The notes under the pieces are model-generated. The model was not told where the DNA came from. It ran no database searches and saw only the letters and a program-made list of their open reading frames with translations. DNA of 20,310 nucleotides, taken from positions 1-20,310 of the forward strand of contig USSL01000007.1 of NCBI GenBank assembly GCA_900557175.1, in the 5' to 3' direction. Source of the stretch: an uncultured Eubacteriales bacterium (GTDB lineage Bacteria; Bacillota; Clostridia; Lachnospirales; Lachnospiraceae). Position numbers and translations under genes: made by a program. The number at the start of each line of letters is the position of its first letter. The stretch's first letter is position 1. Shown piece after piece: positions 1-7,753 of this stretch.

Positions 1-314
1 AGCTTGTCGATTATGAAAAAGAAACGGCAAATCCGCTGACGGAGCAATGGGATGATTATTTAGAGGTACAAAAGAACTATATCAGCACGAGGGGATGCAG
101 AGAACTTGACGATAAAATGTTAATGAGCCGTGTTCAGGATATTGATATTGTATGCAGGTTTCAGGCGCTTGCCGGACAGATGCAATGTAAAGTGACAATT
201 CATGGCAGTATGCCGTTTTCACTTCAGATTTTTGGCTTTCATGAAGCTTCATTTGAGGTAAGTGCCAACGAATCCATGCCGGATGCCATCAAGTATTTGT
301 GGCAGAAACATTAA
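1..314 (+). CDS. 3' end of an unrecognised protein gene (5' end outside window)
   Basis: The frame is open from the window edge, with codons in phase from base 3, to a TAA at 312-314, giving about 103 visible residues. An ATG at 117 is internal and has no ribosome binding site, so this is the tail of a longer gene rather than a small ORF. The visible part is soluble and mixed charged/hydrophobic. It ends in a compact segment with alternating strand-like stretches around residues 60-100 and no membrane helix. I recognise no family. It is followed after 23 bp by the FHA protein gene on the same strand, so the two are probably co-transcribed. Confidence refers to its being a real coding 3' end, not to any function. 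Confidence 0.7.
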   Translation, partial: LVDYEKETANPLTEQWDDYLEVQKNYISTRGCRELDDKMLMSRVQDIDIVCRFQALAGQMQCKVTIHGSMPFSLQIFGFHEASFEVSANESMPDAIKYLWQKH

Positions 315-337
315 AAAATATATGAGGAAGTGATTCT

Positions 338-1678
338 GTGGAGGTGGGATTTTATAAGGATGTTTATCATGAATATATGGTTGTAGATAAACCGACGGAG
401 TTTCAAACGACAGTGTTTGAAGAACAGCTGCTCCATAATAAAGAAATTCCGGGACTGCTCCGAATGAAAATGGAATATACGGGCAATCAGTGTAAATACT
501 ATTATGATATTGGACGTAAGTTATCGTTGGAAAATATGAAAGAAAGTAAAGAATTTGATTACAGTTTCATTTTACAGTTATTTGAGCGTATACGAACAAT
601 GCTTAGTATTCTTGATAATTATCTTTTGCAGCCGGAAAGCTTATGGCTTGAACCGGAGGGAATTTATAAAATGAACGATGATACATATTTTTTGCTTGCT
701 TATATTCCGGGGTATGAAAAAGACTTTAAGATGCAGTTAAAAGATTTGCTGTCATGGTTTATGAAACATCTTGATCATAGTCAGAAAGATACAGTGATGT
801 TTGTTTACGGTTTTTATAAATGCCTTTCAGAAAGTGGCAGTGCAGCTGCAGCGCTTGAAAAGCTTGAAGATGCCGGCAGTGTCATCAAAGGTGATGAGAG
901 GCAAAAGGACATGGAACCAGTACAGCAGCGGATAAAATCTAAAGAGTTGCCGGAGGAAAACACAACACAGCAAAAGACAACACAGCAGCGGGAAATGATA
1001 ACATTTGTGACGGCGGAAGATACAAAAAAATATCAGGTGGAAGAAGATTCGGAGAAGGGAAAAATTTTCTTGTATTTTGTTGTGGCTGTAGTCATGTCAT
1101 TGGGCGGGATTGTATTAAAGGATGCCGGTATTTATCTCGTTTATCAGTTGACAGGGATATATTTTCAGTCATGGGTTATTCCGGTTGTCTTTTTTGCCGG
1201 GGCTCTTGTATTTGGACTAAAGGGAGTGAGAACTTTCATAGATGAGCGGCGTAAAAATATAAAAGACAATGATGAGGGAGAGTTTTGGCAGGATAGCCAG
1301 CGACCGGACTATAGCAGGATGGGGCACGGTGAAACGACACTTCTTGCACCGAATATGACAGAGGATATACTTGTGCTTAAAAGAGCAGGTGGTGATTGCT
1401 TTGAACAAGATGTTATTTATGTGACAACGACACCATTTATTATCGGAACGCAGTATGAAGCTGTCAATTATCATTTAAGTGATAATGTTGTGAGCCGCCG
1501 TCACATAGAGATTAGAAAAGAGGGCAGGCAATATGAGGTGATTGACCTGTCCTCTACAAATGGTACATGGTTAAATGGGAGTAAGCTTGATTCGGGTGTA
1601 GCTTATGAGATAAAACAGTCAGATATGCTTAAGATTGCGAATATTCCTTTTTCTGTTGATTTAAAGGTAAGGCAATAA
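338..1678 (+). CDS. Membrane protein with C-terminal FHA domain (DUF6382-like N-terminus)
   Basis: 446 residues. A GTG start at 338 is preceded by GAGGAAG at 324-330, seven bases away. Residues 1-180 form a soluble N-terminal domain that resembles the DUF6382 region found before FHA domains in Clostridia (recognition by memory). A Gln/Thr/Glu-rich linker follows at 190-240, then two hydrophobic helices at about 243-265 and 277-297. An FHA domain occupies about 355-440, with VSRRHIEI at 385-392 and DLSSTNGTWLNG at 403-414. FHA domains bind phosphothreonine peptides. With two helices, both soluble domains should face the cytoplasm, so it may recruit phosphorylated partners to the membrane. The usual Gly-Arg of the first FHA loop is Gly-Thr here (370-371), which may weaken phosphopeptide binding. 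Its last 50 bases overlap the 3' end of the convergent histidine kinase gene. Confidence 0.85.
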   Translation: MEVGFYKDVYHEYMVVDKPTEFQTTVFEEQLLHNKEIPGLLRMKMEYTGNQCKYYYDIGRKLSLENMKESKEFDYSFILQLFERIRTMLSILDNYLLQPESLWLEPEGIYKMNDDTYFLLAYIPGYEKDFKMQLKDLLSWFMKHLDHSQKDTVMFVYGFYKCLSESGSAAAALEKLEDAGSVIKGDERQKDMEPVQQRIKSKELPEENTTQQKTTQQREMITFVTAEDTKKYQVEEDSEKGKIFLYFVVAVVMSLGGIVLKDAGIYLVYQLTGIYFQSWVIPVVFFAGALVFGLKGVRTFIDERRKNIKDNDEGEFWQDSQRPDYSRMGHGETTLLAPNMTEDILVLKRAGGDCFEQDVIYVTTTPFIIGTQYEAVNYHLSDNVVSRRHIEIRKEGRQYEVIDLSSTNGTWLNGSKLDSGVAYEIKQSDMLKIANIPFSVDLKVRQ

Positions 1679-2333
1679 TAAAAGATGTTCCTTCATCCAG
1701 CCGTGAAAACACTCGGATAGAACCGTTGTGTGCTTCAATAATTTGTTTTGTAATCGGAAGTCCGAGGCCGGTGCCGTCTTTTTTATATGTGGCAAAAGGT
1801 TCAAATATATGACTTTGTTTATTTTTATCGATACCGTGACCGTTATCGCTGATGACAAGTTGAATATACATAGCGTTGGAAAAAGCAGTAACATGAATCG
1901 TATCGCCTGAGGATGTTGCTTCAAGACTGTTTTTTATAAGATTCACAAGACATTGCTTTAGCTTTACCGGATCACATAAAATAGGTTTCAGCGTATTTCG
2001 TATTGAAAGGATAAGTCTTTTTTTGGATTTTTCGGCAAGCGGCCGGTAATTTTCCGTGACTTCTGTCAGAAGCTGTGTAATATCCGTCATTTTGGGCGAA
2101 AGCTGCTGGCTCTTGTTATATATGGAAATGGATGCTGTCAGATCATTGAGATAATTGATATCACTGATGAGCTGATGCCACAGATTATCTTCAGTAAGCG
2201 ACGGATGCTTTGTTGCAAGAAGCTGGGCTGTACTGTAGATTAATGTCAGTGGATTTCTGATTTCGTGTGAAATTCGCGATAGTGAAAATGAATAATTTAG
2301 ATCCCCACATAGTTGTTTTGTTTGTTTTAACAT
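1629..2333 (-). CDS. Soluble sensor histidine kinase without a sensor domain
   Basis: 234 residues; ATG at 2333 with TAGGAGGG six bases upstream. It begins almost directly with the dimerisation/phosphoacceptor helix: the H box ISHEIRNPLT has His23. A HATPase_c domain follows, with the N box NLIKNSLEA around Asn135, the G1 box SDNGHGID at 162-169, an F box near HIFEPF (175-180) and the G2 box DGTGLGLPI at 186-194. This matches the NtrB/sporulation-kinase-like group. There is no membrane helix and no PAS, GAF or HAMP domain, so the input must come from a protein partner or from the 20-residue N-terminus. No response regulator lies beside it (orphan kinase). It is downstream of the HIT gene with a 104-bp gap holding a candidate promoter and a possible SD-masking inverted repeat. 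Its 3' end overlaps the convergent FHA gene by 50 bp. Confidence 0.88.
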   Translation of the reverse strand: MLKQTKQLCGDLNYSFSLSRISHEIRNPLTLIYSTAQLLATKHPSLTEDNLWHQLISDINYLNDLTASISIYNKSQQLSPKMTDITQLLTEVTENYRPLAEKSKKRLILSIRNTLKPILCDPVKLKQCLVNLIKNSLEATSSGDTIHVTAFSNAMYIQLVISDNGHGIDKNKQSHIFEPFATYKKDGTGLGLPITKQIIEAHNGSIRVFSRLDEGTSFIIALPLNQQKKEYSQS

Positions 2334-2338
2334 AAAAA

Positions 2339-2391
2339 TCCCTCCTAATATTCAATAAAATAAATTTATCAAAAAAGGAGGGAAAGTTCAA
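2339..2391 (-). promoter_or_regulatory. Candidate promoter and SD-masking inverted repeat before the kinase gene
   Basis: Read on the minus strand, TTGAAC (2386-2391) and TAAATT (2363-2368) are separated by 17 bp, each matching the sigma-A consensus at four of six bases. The sequence TCCCTCCT (2376-2383) lies between them and is perfectly complementary to the Shine-Dalgarno segment AGGAGGGA (2339-2346). RNA starting at this promoter would lack the masking arm. RNA reading through from the HIT gene would contain it. The sequence shows the motifs; promoter activity is inferred. Confidence 0.4.
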
Positions 2392-2437
2392 ATATATTCG
2401 TTCGCCAAATATGGCGCAAGTTCGACCTTTAATGCGT

Positions 2438-2854
2438 TCATTCGACGAAAAAGCTGGAAATTTGTTTTGCAATGACAGAAAGTTCTTCGGGTGAACTCTG
2501 ATTTGGCTGCCAGAGAATGTGCTGTCCGTCATTTTCGTATCTTGGAATGATGTGCATATGAAAATGAAAAACAGTCTGTCCGGCAATTTCTTCATTGTTC
2601 TGAACAACATTCAGACCGTCGCAGTGAAGTGTTTCCTTCATGGCACAGGCTAACTTTTTTGCAAGAACAAAAACTTTTGCGGCTGTTTCATCATCCATTT
2701 CAAAAATATTTCTGAAATGTTTTTTCGGCAGGATAAGTGCGTGCCCCTTTGTCGCGGGACCTAAGTCCAAAATAACACGGAAATCTTCATCTTCGTAAAT
2801 TGTTGATGAAGGAATTTCACCGGCTGCGATTTTACAGAAAATACAATCACTCAT
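2438..2854 (-). CDS. HIT family hydrolase (histidine triad nucleotide-binding protein)
   Basis: 138 residues, the usual HIT length. The histidine triad FHFHMHIIPRY is at 96-106 with His97, His99 and His101. The N-terminal Cys4 and Cys7 (DCIFCKI) resemble the zinc-binding pair of the Hint/HinT branch. HIT proteins hydrolyse nucleotide phosphoramidates or dinucleoside phosphates; the exact substrate cannot be told from sequence. The ATG at 2854 directly abuts the murG stop codon (2855-2857), and its ribosome binding site AAGGAGG lies inside the last murG codons, so translation of the two is probably coupled. It belongs to a minus-strand group TSCPD protein, murG, HIT, kinase. A small imperfect hairpin (CGCCA/TGGCG, 2403-2416) follows the stop but lacks a T tract, so it is not a convincing terminator. 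Confidence 0.93.
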   Translation of the reverse strand: MSDCIFCKIAAGEIPSSTIYEDEDFRVILDLGPATKGHALILPKKHFRNIFEMDDETAAKVFVLAKKLACAMKETLHCDGLNVVQNNEEIAGQTVFHFHMHIIPRYENDGQHILWQPNQSSPEELSVIAKQISSFFVE

Positions 2855-3934
2855 TTAAGAGGACCTCCTTTGTGATGCTGCCTCATCAATAAGGTCAGCA
2901 ATAATTTTGATGGCATCATTTGTCTGGCTTTTAGACATTGCTTCAATATAGCTGCTGCGGTTGTCATAGACTGTCTGGATGGCTTTTAAAAGACTTTCGT
3001 CTGTGACATTTTCTTCTTCAAGAAGATAGGAAAAGCCTTGTTTTTCAAAAGATTTTGCATTGAGTATCTGGTCTCCGCGGCTTGCTGCTGCTGAAAGCGG
3101 AATAAGAATGGCCGGCTTTTTCAGTGCAAGGAGCTCGCATATAGCATTGGCTCCGGCACGGGAAACGACGAGCTGGGAGGCTGCAAATAAATCAGGCAGT
3201 TCCTTTTGGATATATTCAAATTGCCGGTAGCCATCACATTTTTTAAGACTTTCGTCGAGATTGCCCTTGCCGCACAGATGAATAATCTGCCATGTTTTTA
3301 GAAGCTGTGGCAAAAGTGCACGCACTGCTTCGTTAATAACACGGGAACCAAGGCTTCCGCCCATAATTAAAAGAACAGGTTTGGTATCAGTAAACCCACA
3401 AAAATCCAGTCCTTTTCTGACATTGCCCTCAAAGAGTTCGCGGCGAATCGGAGAGCCTGATAAAACAGCTTTGCCTTCAGGCAGGTGAGATACAGTTTCA
3501 GGAAAATTGCAGCATACCTTATAAGCTGATTTGATGCAAAGTCTGTTTGCAAGTCCGGGTGTCATATCGGATTCGTGAATAATTGCCGGAACGTGACATT
3601 TTTTTGCTGCTTTAACAACAGGTACAGTGACAAAACCGCCTTTTGAAAAAATCACATCGGGCTGAATTTTTTTGATTAGTTTTTTTGCATCGGAAAAACC
3701 TTTGATGACTCTGAACGGATCTGTAAAATTTTTCCAGTCAAAATAGCGTCTTAATTTACCGGAAGATATCGGATAGTAAGGAATTGAAAGTGCTTCAACC
3801 AGCTTTTTTTCAATGCCGTCCTTTGAACCGATATAGTGGATTTCGTAGCCTCTTTCTTTTAAAGCAGGCAGCAGGGCAATGTTGGGTGTGACATGTCCGG
3901 CAGTACCGCCGCCTGTCAGAATGATTTTTTTCAT
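2855..3934 (-). CDS. murG: MurG, lipid II synthase (UDP-GlcNAc transferase)
   Basis: Adds GlcNAc from UDP-GlcNAc to undecaprenyl-PP-MurNAc-pentapeptide (lipid I) to form lipid II on the inner face of the membrane. It is a 359-residue GT28 protein of usual length. Visible motifs are [13 protein letters not shown] near the N-terminus (Gly-rich loop), FSKGGF at 96-101, IIHESD near 118-123 where many MurG have HEQN, GGSLGS at 192-197, [10 protein letters not shown] at 258-267 and RGDQILNA at 286-293. I chose ATG 3934, which has GGAGGC seven bases upstream. An in-frame TTG at 3949 would give five more residues but overlaps that SD. It lies outside any division/cell-wall cluster, between the TSCPD gene (19-bp gap) and the HIT gene (abutting). 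Confidence 0.95.
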   Translation of the reverse strand: MKKIILTGGGTAGHVTPNIALLPALKERGYEIHYIGSKDGIEKKLVEALSIPYYPISSGKLRRYFDWKNFTDPFRVIKGFSDAKKLIKKIQPDVIFSKGGFVTVPVVKAAKKCHVPAIIHESDMTPGLANRLCIKSAYKVCCNFPETVSHLPEGKAVLSGSPIRRELFEGNVRKGLDFCGFTDTKPVLLIMGGSLGSRVINEAVRALLPQLLKTWQIIHLCGKGNLDESLKKCDGYRQFEYIQKELPDLFAASQLVVSRAGANAICELLALKKPAILIPLSAAASRGDQILNAKSFEKQGFSYLLEEENVTDESLLKAIQTVYDNRSSYIEAMSKSQTNDAIKIIADLIDEAASQRRSS

Positions 3935-3953
3935 AATGACTGCCTCCAATCCA

Positions 3954-4202
3954 TTAGTTTTGCTGTTTATATTCCTTTAAGGCTTTGGCGAGCTGATCAG
4001 GACAGGATGTACCGCGTCCGCGGCAGTCCACGCCTTCAAGAAGATTGATAATTTCATCGACAGGACGTCCGACAACTAACTTTGAAAGTCCTTTTGTATT
4101 TCCGTCGCAGCCGCCGATAAATTCACAGCTTGTGATAATATCATTTTCTACGTCGAAATTAATTGCAGAAGAACAAGTTCCTTTATTCATATGTCTCATC
4201 AT
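3954..4202 (-). CDS. TSCPD domain protein (TIGR03905 family)
   Basis: 82 residues consisting of one TSCPD domain. The TSCPD signature itself is at about 66-70 ([15 protein letters not shown]), and conserved cysteines include Cys10, Cys26, Cys32, Cys60 and Cys68. The same fold occurs as a tail on some vitamin B12-dependent ribonucleotide reductases, where cysteines and metal or nucleotide binding have been proposed. The role of the stand-alone form is not established. ATG at 4202 has AAGAGGT as SD; a second ATG at 4199 is less well spaced. It is the first gene of the minus-strand group that includes murG and the HIT gene, and has a well-formed promoter 60 bp upstream. Confidence 0.88.
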   Translation of the reverse strand: MMRHMNKGTCSSAINFDVENDIITSCEFIGGCDGNTKGLSKLVVGRPVDEIINLLEGVDCRGRGTSCPDQLAKALKEYKQQN

Positions 4203-4230
4203 AAGTTATACCTCTTTTCAGTAAATTCAT

Positions 4231-4293
4231 TAAGGCCGGGACAGCCTTATGCATATGTATGTTATTATAGCAAAAGTATATGAGAATTGCCAC
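4231..4293 (-). promoter_or_regulatory. Promoter of the TSCPD-murG-HIT group, with leader inverted repeat
   Basis: On the minus strand, -35 GTGGCA (4288-4293, four of six) is followed after 18 bp by a perfect -10 TATAAT (4264-4269) with the extended motif TGC directly before it. In the predicted leader the sequence TAAGGC (4231-4236 plus-strand) and its complement GCCTTA (4244-4249) could form a 6-bp hairpin with a 7-nt loop; its role is unknown. Confidence 0.65.
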
Positions 4294-4308
4294 ACATTCA
4301 TGAAAAAA

Positions 4309-4340
4309 TTGTATTCATAGCGGATAAAACATGGTAAGAT
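4309..4340 (+). promoter_or_regulatory. Candidate promoter of mtnN
   Basis: An extended -10 TGGTAAGAT (TG at 4332-4333, hexamer TAAGAT 4335-4340) lies 44 bases before the mtnN start. The nearest -35-like hexamer is TTGTAT at 4309-4314, but its 20-bp spacer is long. Divergent from the TSCPD promoter. Confidence 0.35.
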
Positions 4341-4383
4341 AGGCGTATACGAAAATAAATTTAATGGTAAGCGAGGTATGAAA

Positions 4384-5082
4384 ATGAACCGTATAGGAAT
4401 TATAGGTGCGATGGAAATTGAGGTTGAGCAGCTTAAAGAAAGAATGGAAATCAATTCAGTTCAGATAAAAGCCGGAATGGAATTTTGCGAGGGTACTTAC
4501 GGCAGCAACGATGTTGTTATTGTACGAAGCGGCATCGGTAAAGTCAATGCCGCTATATGTACGCAGATTCTTGTTGACTGCTACAATGTTCAAATGGTGA
4601 TAAATACTGGTATTGCGGGCGGACTTTACACAAGTATCAATATCGGAGATATTGTTTTGGCGACAGATGCGCTTCAGCATGATATGGACGCCACAGGTTT
4701 CGGTTATGAAAAGGGTGTTATTCCTCAGATGGATACATCTGTATTTTGTGCGGATGAGAAGTTAAGAAAGATGGCTGCAGATATATGCCGCAGTGTGAAT
4801 CCGGATATTTCAGTGTATGAGGGCAGAGTTATCAGCGGTGATTGCTTTGTATCTGATAATGCTAAGAAAAAAGAACTTTGGGATTTGTTTAAAGGCTATT
4901 GTACAGAGATGGAGGGTGCAGCAATTGCACAGGCAGCGTATTTAAACCATATTCCGTATCTTGTCATCCGTGCAATTTCAGATAAAGCAGACGGAAGTGC
5001 GACAGAAGATTACAGCGCATTTGAGGCAAAGGCTGTGGAACATACTGTGCGTCTGATGGATGTGCTTTTAAATGAAATTTAA
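4384..5082 (+). CDS. mtnN: 5'-methylthioadenosine/S-adenosylhomocysteine nucleosidase
   Basis: Hydrolyses the glycosidic bond of MTA and SAH (and 5'-deoxyadenosine) to release adenine, feeding methionine and purine recycling and the AI-2 precursor route. 232 residues from ATG 4384, matching the E. coli enzyme (232). The start at 4384 is chosen because GAGG (4373-4376) is seven bases upstream; the ATG at 4378 would be one base from it. Motifs: IGIIGAMEIEV at the N-terminus with the catalytic-base Glu equivalent to E. coli Glu12 (Glu13 here), SGIGKVNAA, INTGIAGG, VISGDCFV, the ribose-binding TEMEGAAIA with Glu177, and the catalytic Asp in RAISDKAD (Asp200). All active-site residues are present. 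It is a single-gene unit closed by a terminator that starts within its stop codon. Confidence 0.95.
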   Translation: MNRIGIIGAMEIEVEQLKERMEINSVQIKAGMEFCEGTYGSNDVVIVRSGIGKVNAAICTQILVDCYNVQMVINTGIAGGLYTSINIGDIVLATDALQHDMDATGFGYEKGVIPQMDTSVFCADEKLRKMAADICRSVNPDISVYEGRVISGDCFVSDNAKKKELWDLFKGYCTEMEGAAIAQAAYLNHIPYLVIRAISDKADGSATEDYSAFEAKAVEHTVRLMDVLLNEI

Positions 5083-5111
5083 AAACGGATGCTCATAAAA
5101 CGTCTGTTTTT
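5081..5111 (+). terminator. Intrinsic terminator of mtnN
   Basis: AAAAACGGATG (5081-5091) pairs with CGTCTGTTTTT (5101-5111) over 11 bp with two G-U pairs and a 9-nt loop, ending in five T. The TAA stop codon at 5080-5082 overlaps the stem. The A-rich 5' arm means it may also work on the other strand. Confidence 0.7.
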
Positions 5112-5180
5112 CCATAATAAAGTGCGGGCTGGCGCGCAGTCTGTCGAACGATGATAAGTGAATTTTCAAGTGTCCCGTTG

Positions 5181-5186
5181 TATAAT
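5181..5186 (+). promoter_or_regulatory. Candidate -10 for the downstream membrane protein gene
   Basis: A perfect TATAAT lies 31 bases before the ATG at 5218, with a poor -35 (GTGAAT, 5158-5163, 17-bp spacer). It follows the mtnN terminator, so the gene probably has its own promoter. Confidence 0.35.
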
Positions 5187-5217
5187 ATTCCCAACAATGA
5201 TTGGAAGGAGAATTTCT

Positions 5218-6108
5218 ATGAGGGAATGGATGATGGAACAGGGCATGATATTTTATTTTTTCTGCGCTGTAGGTGTGATGGGCGCGGCGGCAGCTGCGTT
5301 GGCAAACAGAACTTACAAAAGATTGATTAAAGAGGCTGATGGGATGGAAAATTCCCAGCATCGCCTGATTAAATACATAAAGTTAAAGTATTCCAGCTAT
5401 TATACGCTCGGCATGAAGGCAAATGATGAGCAGGCGATGGTCAGACGGTACTTGTACAGATATAAGCTGGGACCAATGACATTGATTGCATGGAGCAAAG
5501 CGGGGCTTTTAGCAATGGGTGCTGTGATTGCTGTAAGCTTTGGAAATATTCTTTATGGTTTGAGTGCCGGAACCGGATTCAGGGCGATGCTTTCGATGAC
5601 AGTTTTTGGACTTATGGTTGCCTCGATACTTGCAATTCAGTATAAGCTCTATAGTTTCAGCGACAAGCAGAAGATTTTTTGTGCACAGATGGAAGATAAT
5701 CTTCAAAATTTTCTTAAAAATAAGATTGAATATGGTCATGTACTTAAAAGACATCAGCAGGAAAGTGATGAAGGACAGAGTACAGAAGCGACGGAGGGAC
5801 ATGTGCACAGGAATAAATCAGATGTGTTTGAAAAGCCGTCACAGGCCGCGGCATATGCACAAAGCCGTGTTTCAGAGGAACCGTCTGCAGAAAGACTGTC
5901 CTTGCGTGAAAGGACGGATCATTCATGGAAAAGCAAAAGCGCCGGTGAGCGACAGGCGGCCGCGGCAGCATGCAAAAAAAAGAAACAGGCGAAAAGTACA
6001 GATGAGAGTGTGTATACAAAGGCTGCATTACAGCTGGCTGATGGCTTTGGCCCGGAGGAAATTGATGCCCGTGTTGTCGAGGATATTCTAAAAGAATTTT
6101 TAAATTAG
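5218..6108 (+). CDS. Membrane protein of unknown function, three predicted helices
   Basis: 296 residues. ATG 5218 is preceded by GGAAGGAG at the right spacing; an in-frame GTG at 5158 lacks an SD and overlaps the promoter region, so I rejected it. Hydrophobic segments lie at about 10-30, 88-112 and 123-145. Between the first two is a basic soluble loop rich in Lys, Arg and Tyr. After about residue 150 comes a long hydrophilic tail rich in Ala, Glu, Lys, Arg and Ser with low complexity (about 180-265) and a short, more ordered helix at the end that is rich in acidic residues. I do not recognise the family. With three helices the N-terminus and the tail should be on opposite sides. It stands between mtnN and pgi, whose promoter begins right after this gene's stop. 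Confidence 0.75.
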   Translation: MREWMMEQGMIFYFFCAVGVMGAAAAALANRTYKRLIKEADGMENSQHRLIKYIKLKYSSYYTLGMKANDEQAMVRRYLYRYKLGPMTLIAWSKAGLLAMGAVIAVSFGNILYGLSAGTGFRAMLSMTVFGLMVASILAIQYKLYSFSDKQKIFCAQMEDNLQNFLKNKIEYGHVLKRHQQESDEGQSTEATEGHVHRNKSDVFEKPSQAAAYAQSRVSEEPSAERLSLRERTDHSWKSKSAGERQAAAAACKKKKQAKSTDESVYTKAALQLADGFGPEEIDARVVEDILKEFLN

Positions 6109-6137
6109 TTGATAAAAAAATAAAAATCTGCTATCAT
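6109..6137 (+). promoter_or_regulatory. Promoter of pgi
   Basis: TTGATA (6109-6114) and TATCAT (6132-6137) are separated by exactly 17 bp, with four and five of six consensus matches. The -35 begins at the base after the upstream stop codon. It would give a 5' leader of about 40 nt. Confidence 0.65.
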
Positions 6138-6182
6138 ACAGAGTGATAATAATAATTCTGAAGATTAGCGGAGGTGCACATC

Positions 6183-7532
6183 ATGTCAGGTAAGGTAACA
6201 TTTGATTATTCAAAAGCAACAGCCTTTATTAAAGACCATGAAGTTGCAAACATGAAAAAATTAGTCCTTGATGCAAAGGAAGAACTTGTATCAAGAACAG
6301 GTGCAGGAAACGATTTTTTGGGTTGGATTGACCTTCCCGTAGATTATGATAAAGAGGAATTTGACAGAATTAAAAAGGCTGCCGAAAAAATCAGAAATGA
6401 TTCTGATGTTTTACTCGTTATCGGAATTGGTGGTTCCTATCTCGGTGCGAGAGCAGCGATTGAATTTTTAGGACATAACTTTTTTAACATGGTTTCTAAG
6501 AAAATCAGAAAAGCGCCGGAGATTTATTTTGTCGGCAACAATTTAAGCAGCACATATATTAAAGGTTTAATGGATGTCATCGGTGACAGAGATTTCTCAA
6601 TTAATATGATTTCAAAGTCAGGTACAACGACAGAGCCTGCAGTTGCTTTCAGAGTGTTTAAGGAAATGCTTGAAAGTAAATATGGTAAGGAAGAAGCCGG
6701 AAAGAGAATTTATTGTACAACAGACAAAGCAAGAGGTGCACTTAAGAATCTTGCCAATGAAGAAGGCTATGAAAGTTTTGTTATTCCTGATGATGTCGGC
6801 GGACGTTTTTCAGTACTTACAGCGGTTGGTTTACTTCCGATTGCAGTCAGCGGCGCAGATATTGACAAGCTGATGGAAGGTGCGGCAGCAGCAAGAAAAC
6901 GTGCACTTGAGAATGATTTTGAAGAAAATGATGCGCTTTTATATGCGGCAATAAGAAATATTTTATTGAGAAAAGGTAAATCCGTAGAGATTACAGCAAG
7001 CTATGAGCCATCATTGCTCTATGTCGGTGAATGGTGGAAACAGCTCTTTGGTGAGAGTGAGGGCAAGGACGGCAGAGGCTTATTCCCTGCAAGCGTGACG
7101 CTGACAGCGGATTTACATTCTATGGGGCAGTTCATTCAGGACGGCACAAGAATGATGTTTGAGACAGTGCTGGAGGTTGAAAAGCCGACAGAAGATATTA
7201 CACTTCAGAAAGAGGAAGTTGACTTAGACGGCCTTAATTATCTTGCAGGAAAGACAGTTGACTTCATTAATAAGAGTGCGATGAATGGTACAGCAATTGC
7301 ACATTCTGACGGTGATGTGCCAAACCTTAAGTTTGTGATTCCTCAGCAGGATGCATTCAGCCTTGGCGAATTGTTCTACACATATGAGTTTGCCTGTGGC
7401 GTCAGCGGTTACGTACTTGGAATTAATCCATTTGATCAGCCTGGCGTTGAAAGCTACAAGAAAAATATGTTTGCCCTTCTTGGCAAACCGGGTTTTGAAG
7501 AATTAGCTGCAAAGCTTGCTGAAAGATTATAA
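6183..7532 (+). CDS. pgi: Glucose-6-phosphate isomerase
   Basis: Interconverts glucose 6-phosphate and fructose 6-phosphate in glycolysis/gluconeogenesis in the cytoplasm. 449 residues, typical of the short Firmicute form. ATG 6183 has GGAGG (6170-6174) eight bases upstream; an in-frame GTG at 6174 lies inside that SD. Motifs: [14 protein letters not shown] near 79-92, [10 protein letters not shown] near 143-152 (phosphate-binding), the family signature [13 protein letters not shown] at about 204-216, [18 protein letters not shown] around 282-298 with the catalytic-region Glu, and the second signature [14 protein letters not shown] near 413-426. All are intact. It has its own promoter and terminator, so it is a single-gene unit. 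Confidence 0.97.
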   Translation: MSGKVTFDYSKATAFIKDHEVANMKKLVLDAKEELVSRTGAGNDFLGWIDLPVDYDKEEFDRIKKAAEKIRNDSDVLLVIGIGGSYLGARAAIEFLGHNFFNMVSKKIRKAPEIYFVGNNLSSTYIKGLMDVIGDRDFSINMISKSGTTTEPAVAFRVFKEMLESKYGKEEAGKRIYCTTDKARGALKNLANEEGYESFVIPDDVGGRFSVLTAVGLLPIAVSGADIDKLMEGAAAARKRALENDFEENDALLYAAIRNILLRKGKSVEITASYEPSLLYVGEWWKQLFGESEGKDGRGLFPASVTLTADLHSMGQFIQDGTRMMFETVLEVEKPTEDITLQKEEVDLDGLNYLAGKTVDFINKSAMNGTAIAHSDGDVPNLKFVIPQQDAFSLGELFYTYEFACGVSGYVLGINPFDQPGVESYKKNMFALLGKPGFEELAAKLAERL

Positions 7533-7545
7533 TTGATATGATTAG

Positions 7546-7585
7546 ACACCCGATATTGCGGCGGACACAATATCGGGTGTTTTTT
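7546..7585 (+). terminator. Strong intrinsic terminator of pgi
   Basis: ACACCCGATATTG (7546-7558) and CAATATCGGGTGT (7568-7580) form a perfect 13-bp stem with a 9-nt loop, followed by six T (7580-7585). Confidence 0.92.
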
Positions 7586-7589
7586 GATA

Positions 7590-7635
7590 TAGTAAATTGC
7601 TCCCTATGCCATAAAAAGGCTTTGCGAGGGATGCG
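7590..7635. repeat. Short copy of an intergenic repeat found after two terminators
   Basis: These 46 bases match 9232-9277 at about 37 of 46 positions without a gap. Both copies contain the block AAATTGCTYCCTATG and end in GGGATGCG. All but one of the differences are transitions. In this copy the inverted arms around the ATTGC loop are degenerate and the downstream structured part of the other copy is missing. It starts five bases after the pgi terminator T tract. Confidence 0.7.
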
Positions 7636-7702
7636 GCAAATGACTATAAGCAATACTTTTAAACAATATAAGAATTAATAATAGCACTGGGATAGGCTGA
7701 TA

Positions 7703-7711
7703 TGATATAAT
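7703..7711 (+). promoter_or_regulatory. Candidate extended -10 of the permease gene
   Basis: TGATATAAT contains the extended TG and a perfect TATAAT (7706-7711), 43 bases before the ATG. No convincing -35 is present. I found no purine riboswitch-like structure in the leader. Confidence 0.5.
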
Positions 7712-7753
7712 GTTACAGTTCCAAAATGAAACAAAAGATGAGGAGAAAAAGTT

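Noticed and set aside
2403..2416. Terminator after the HIT gene
   Set aside because: The stem is only five bp and is not followed by a T tract on the minus strand.
3935..3949. TTG start of murG five codons upstream
   Set aside because: The TTG lies within the GGAGG that correctly positions ATG 3934.
5158..5217. Upstream GTG start for the three-helix membrane protein
   Set aside because: No SD before it, and the region contains the candidate -10 and the real SD for ATG 5218.
7586..7753. Purine riboswitch before the NCS2 permease
   Set aside because: I could not find the conserved three-way-junction pattern of purine aptamers; the leader after the candidate -10 is only about 40 nt.
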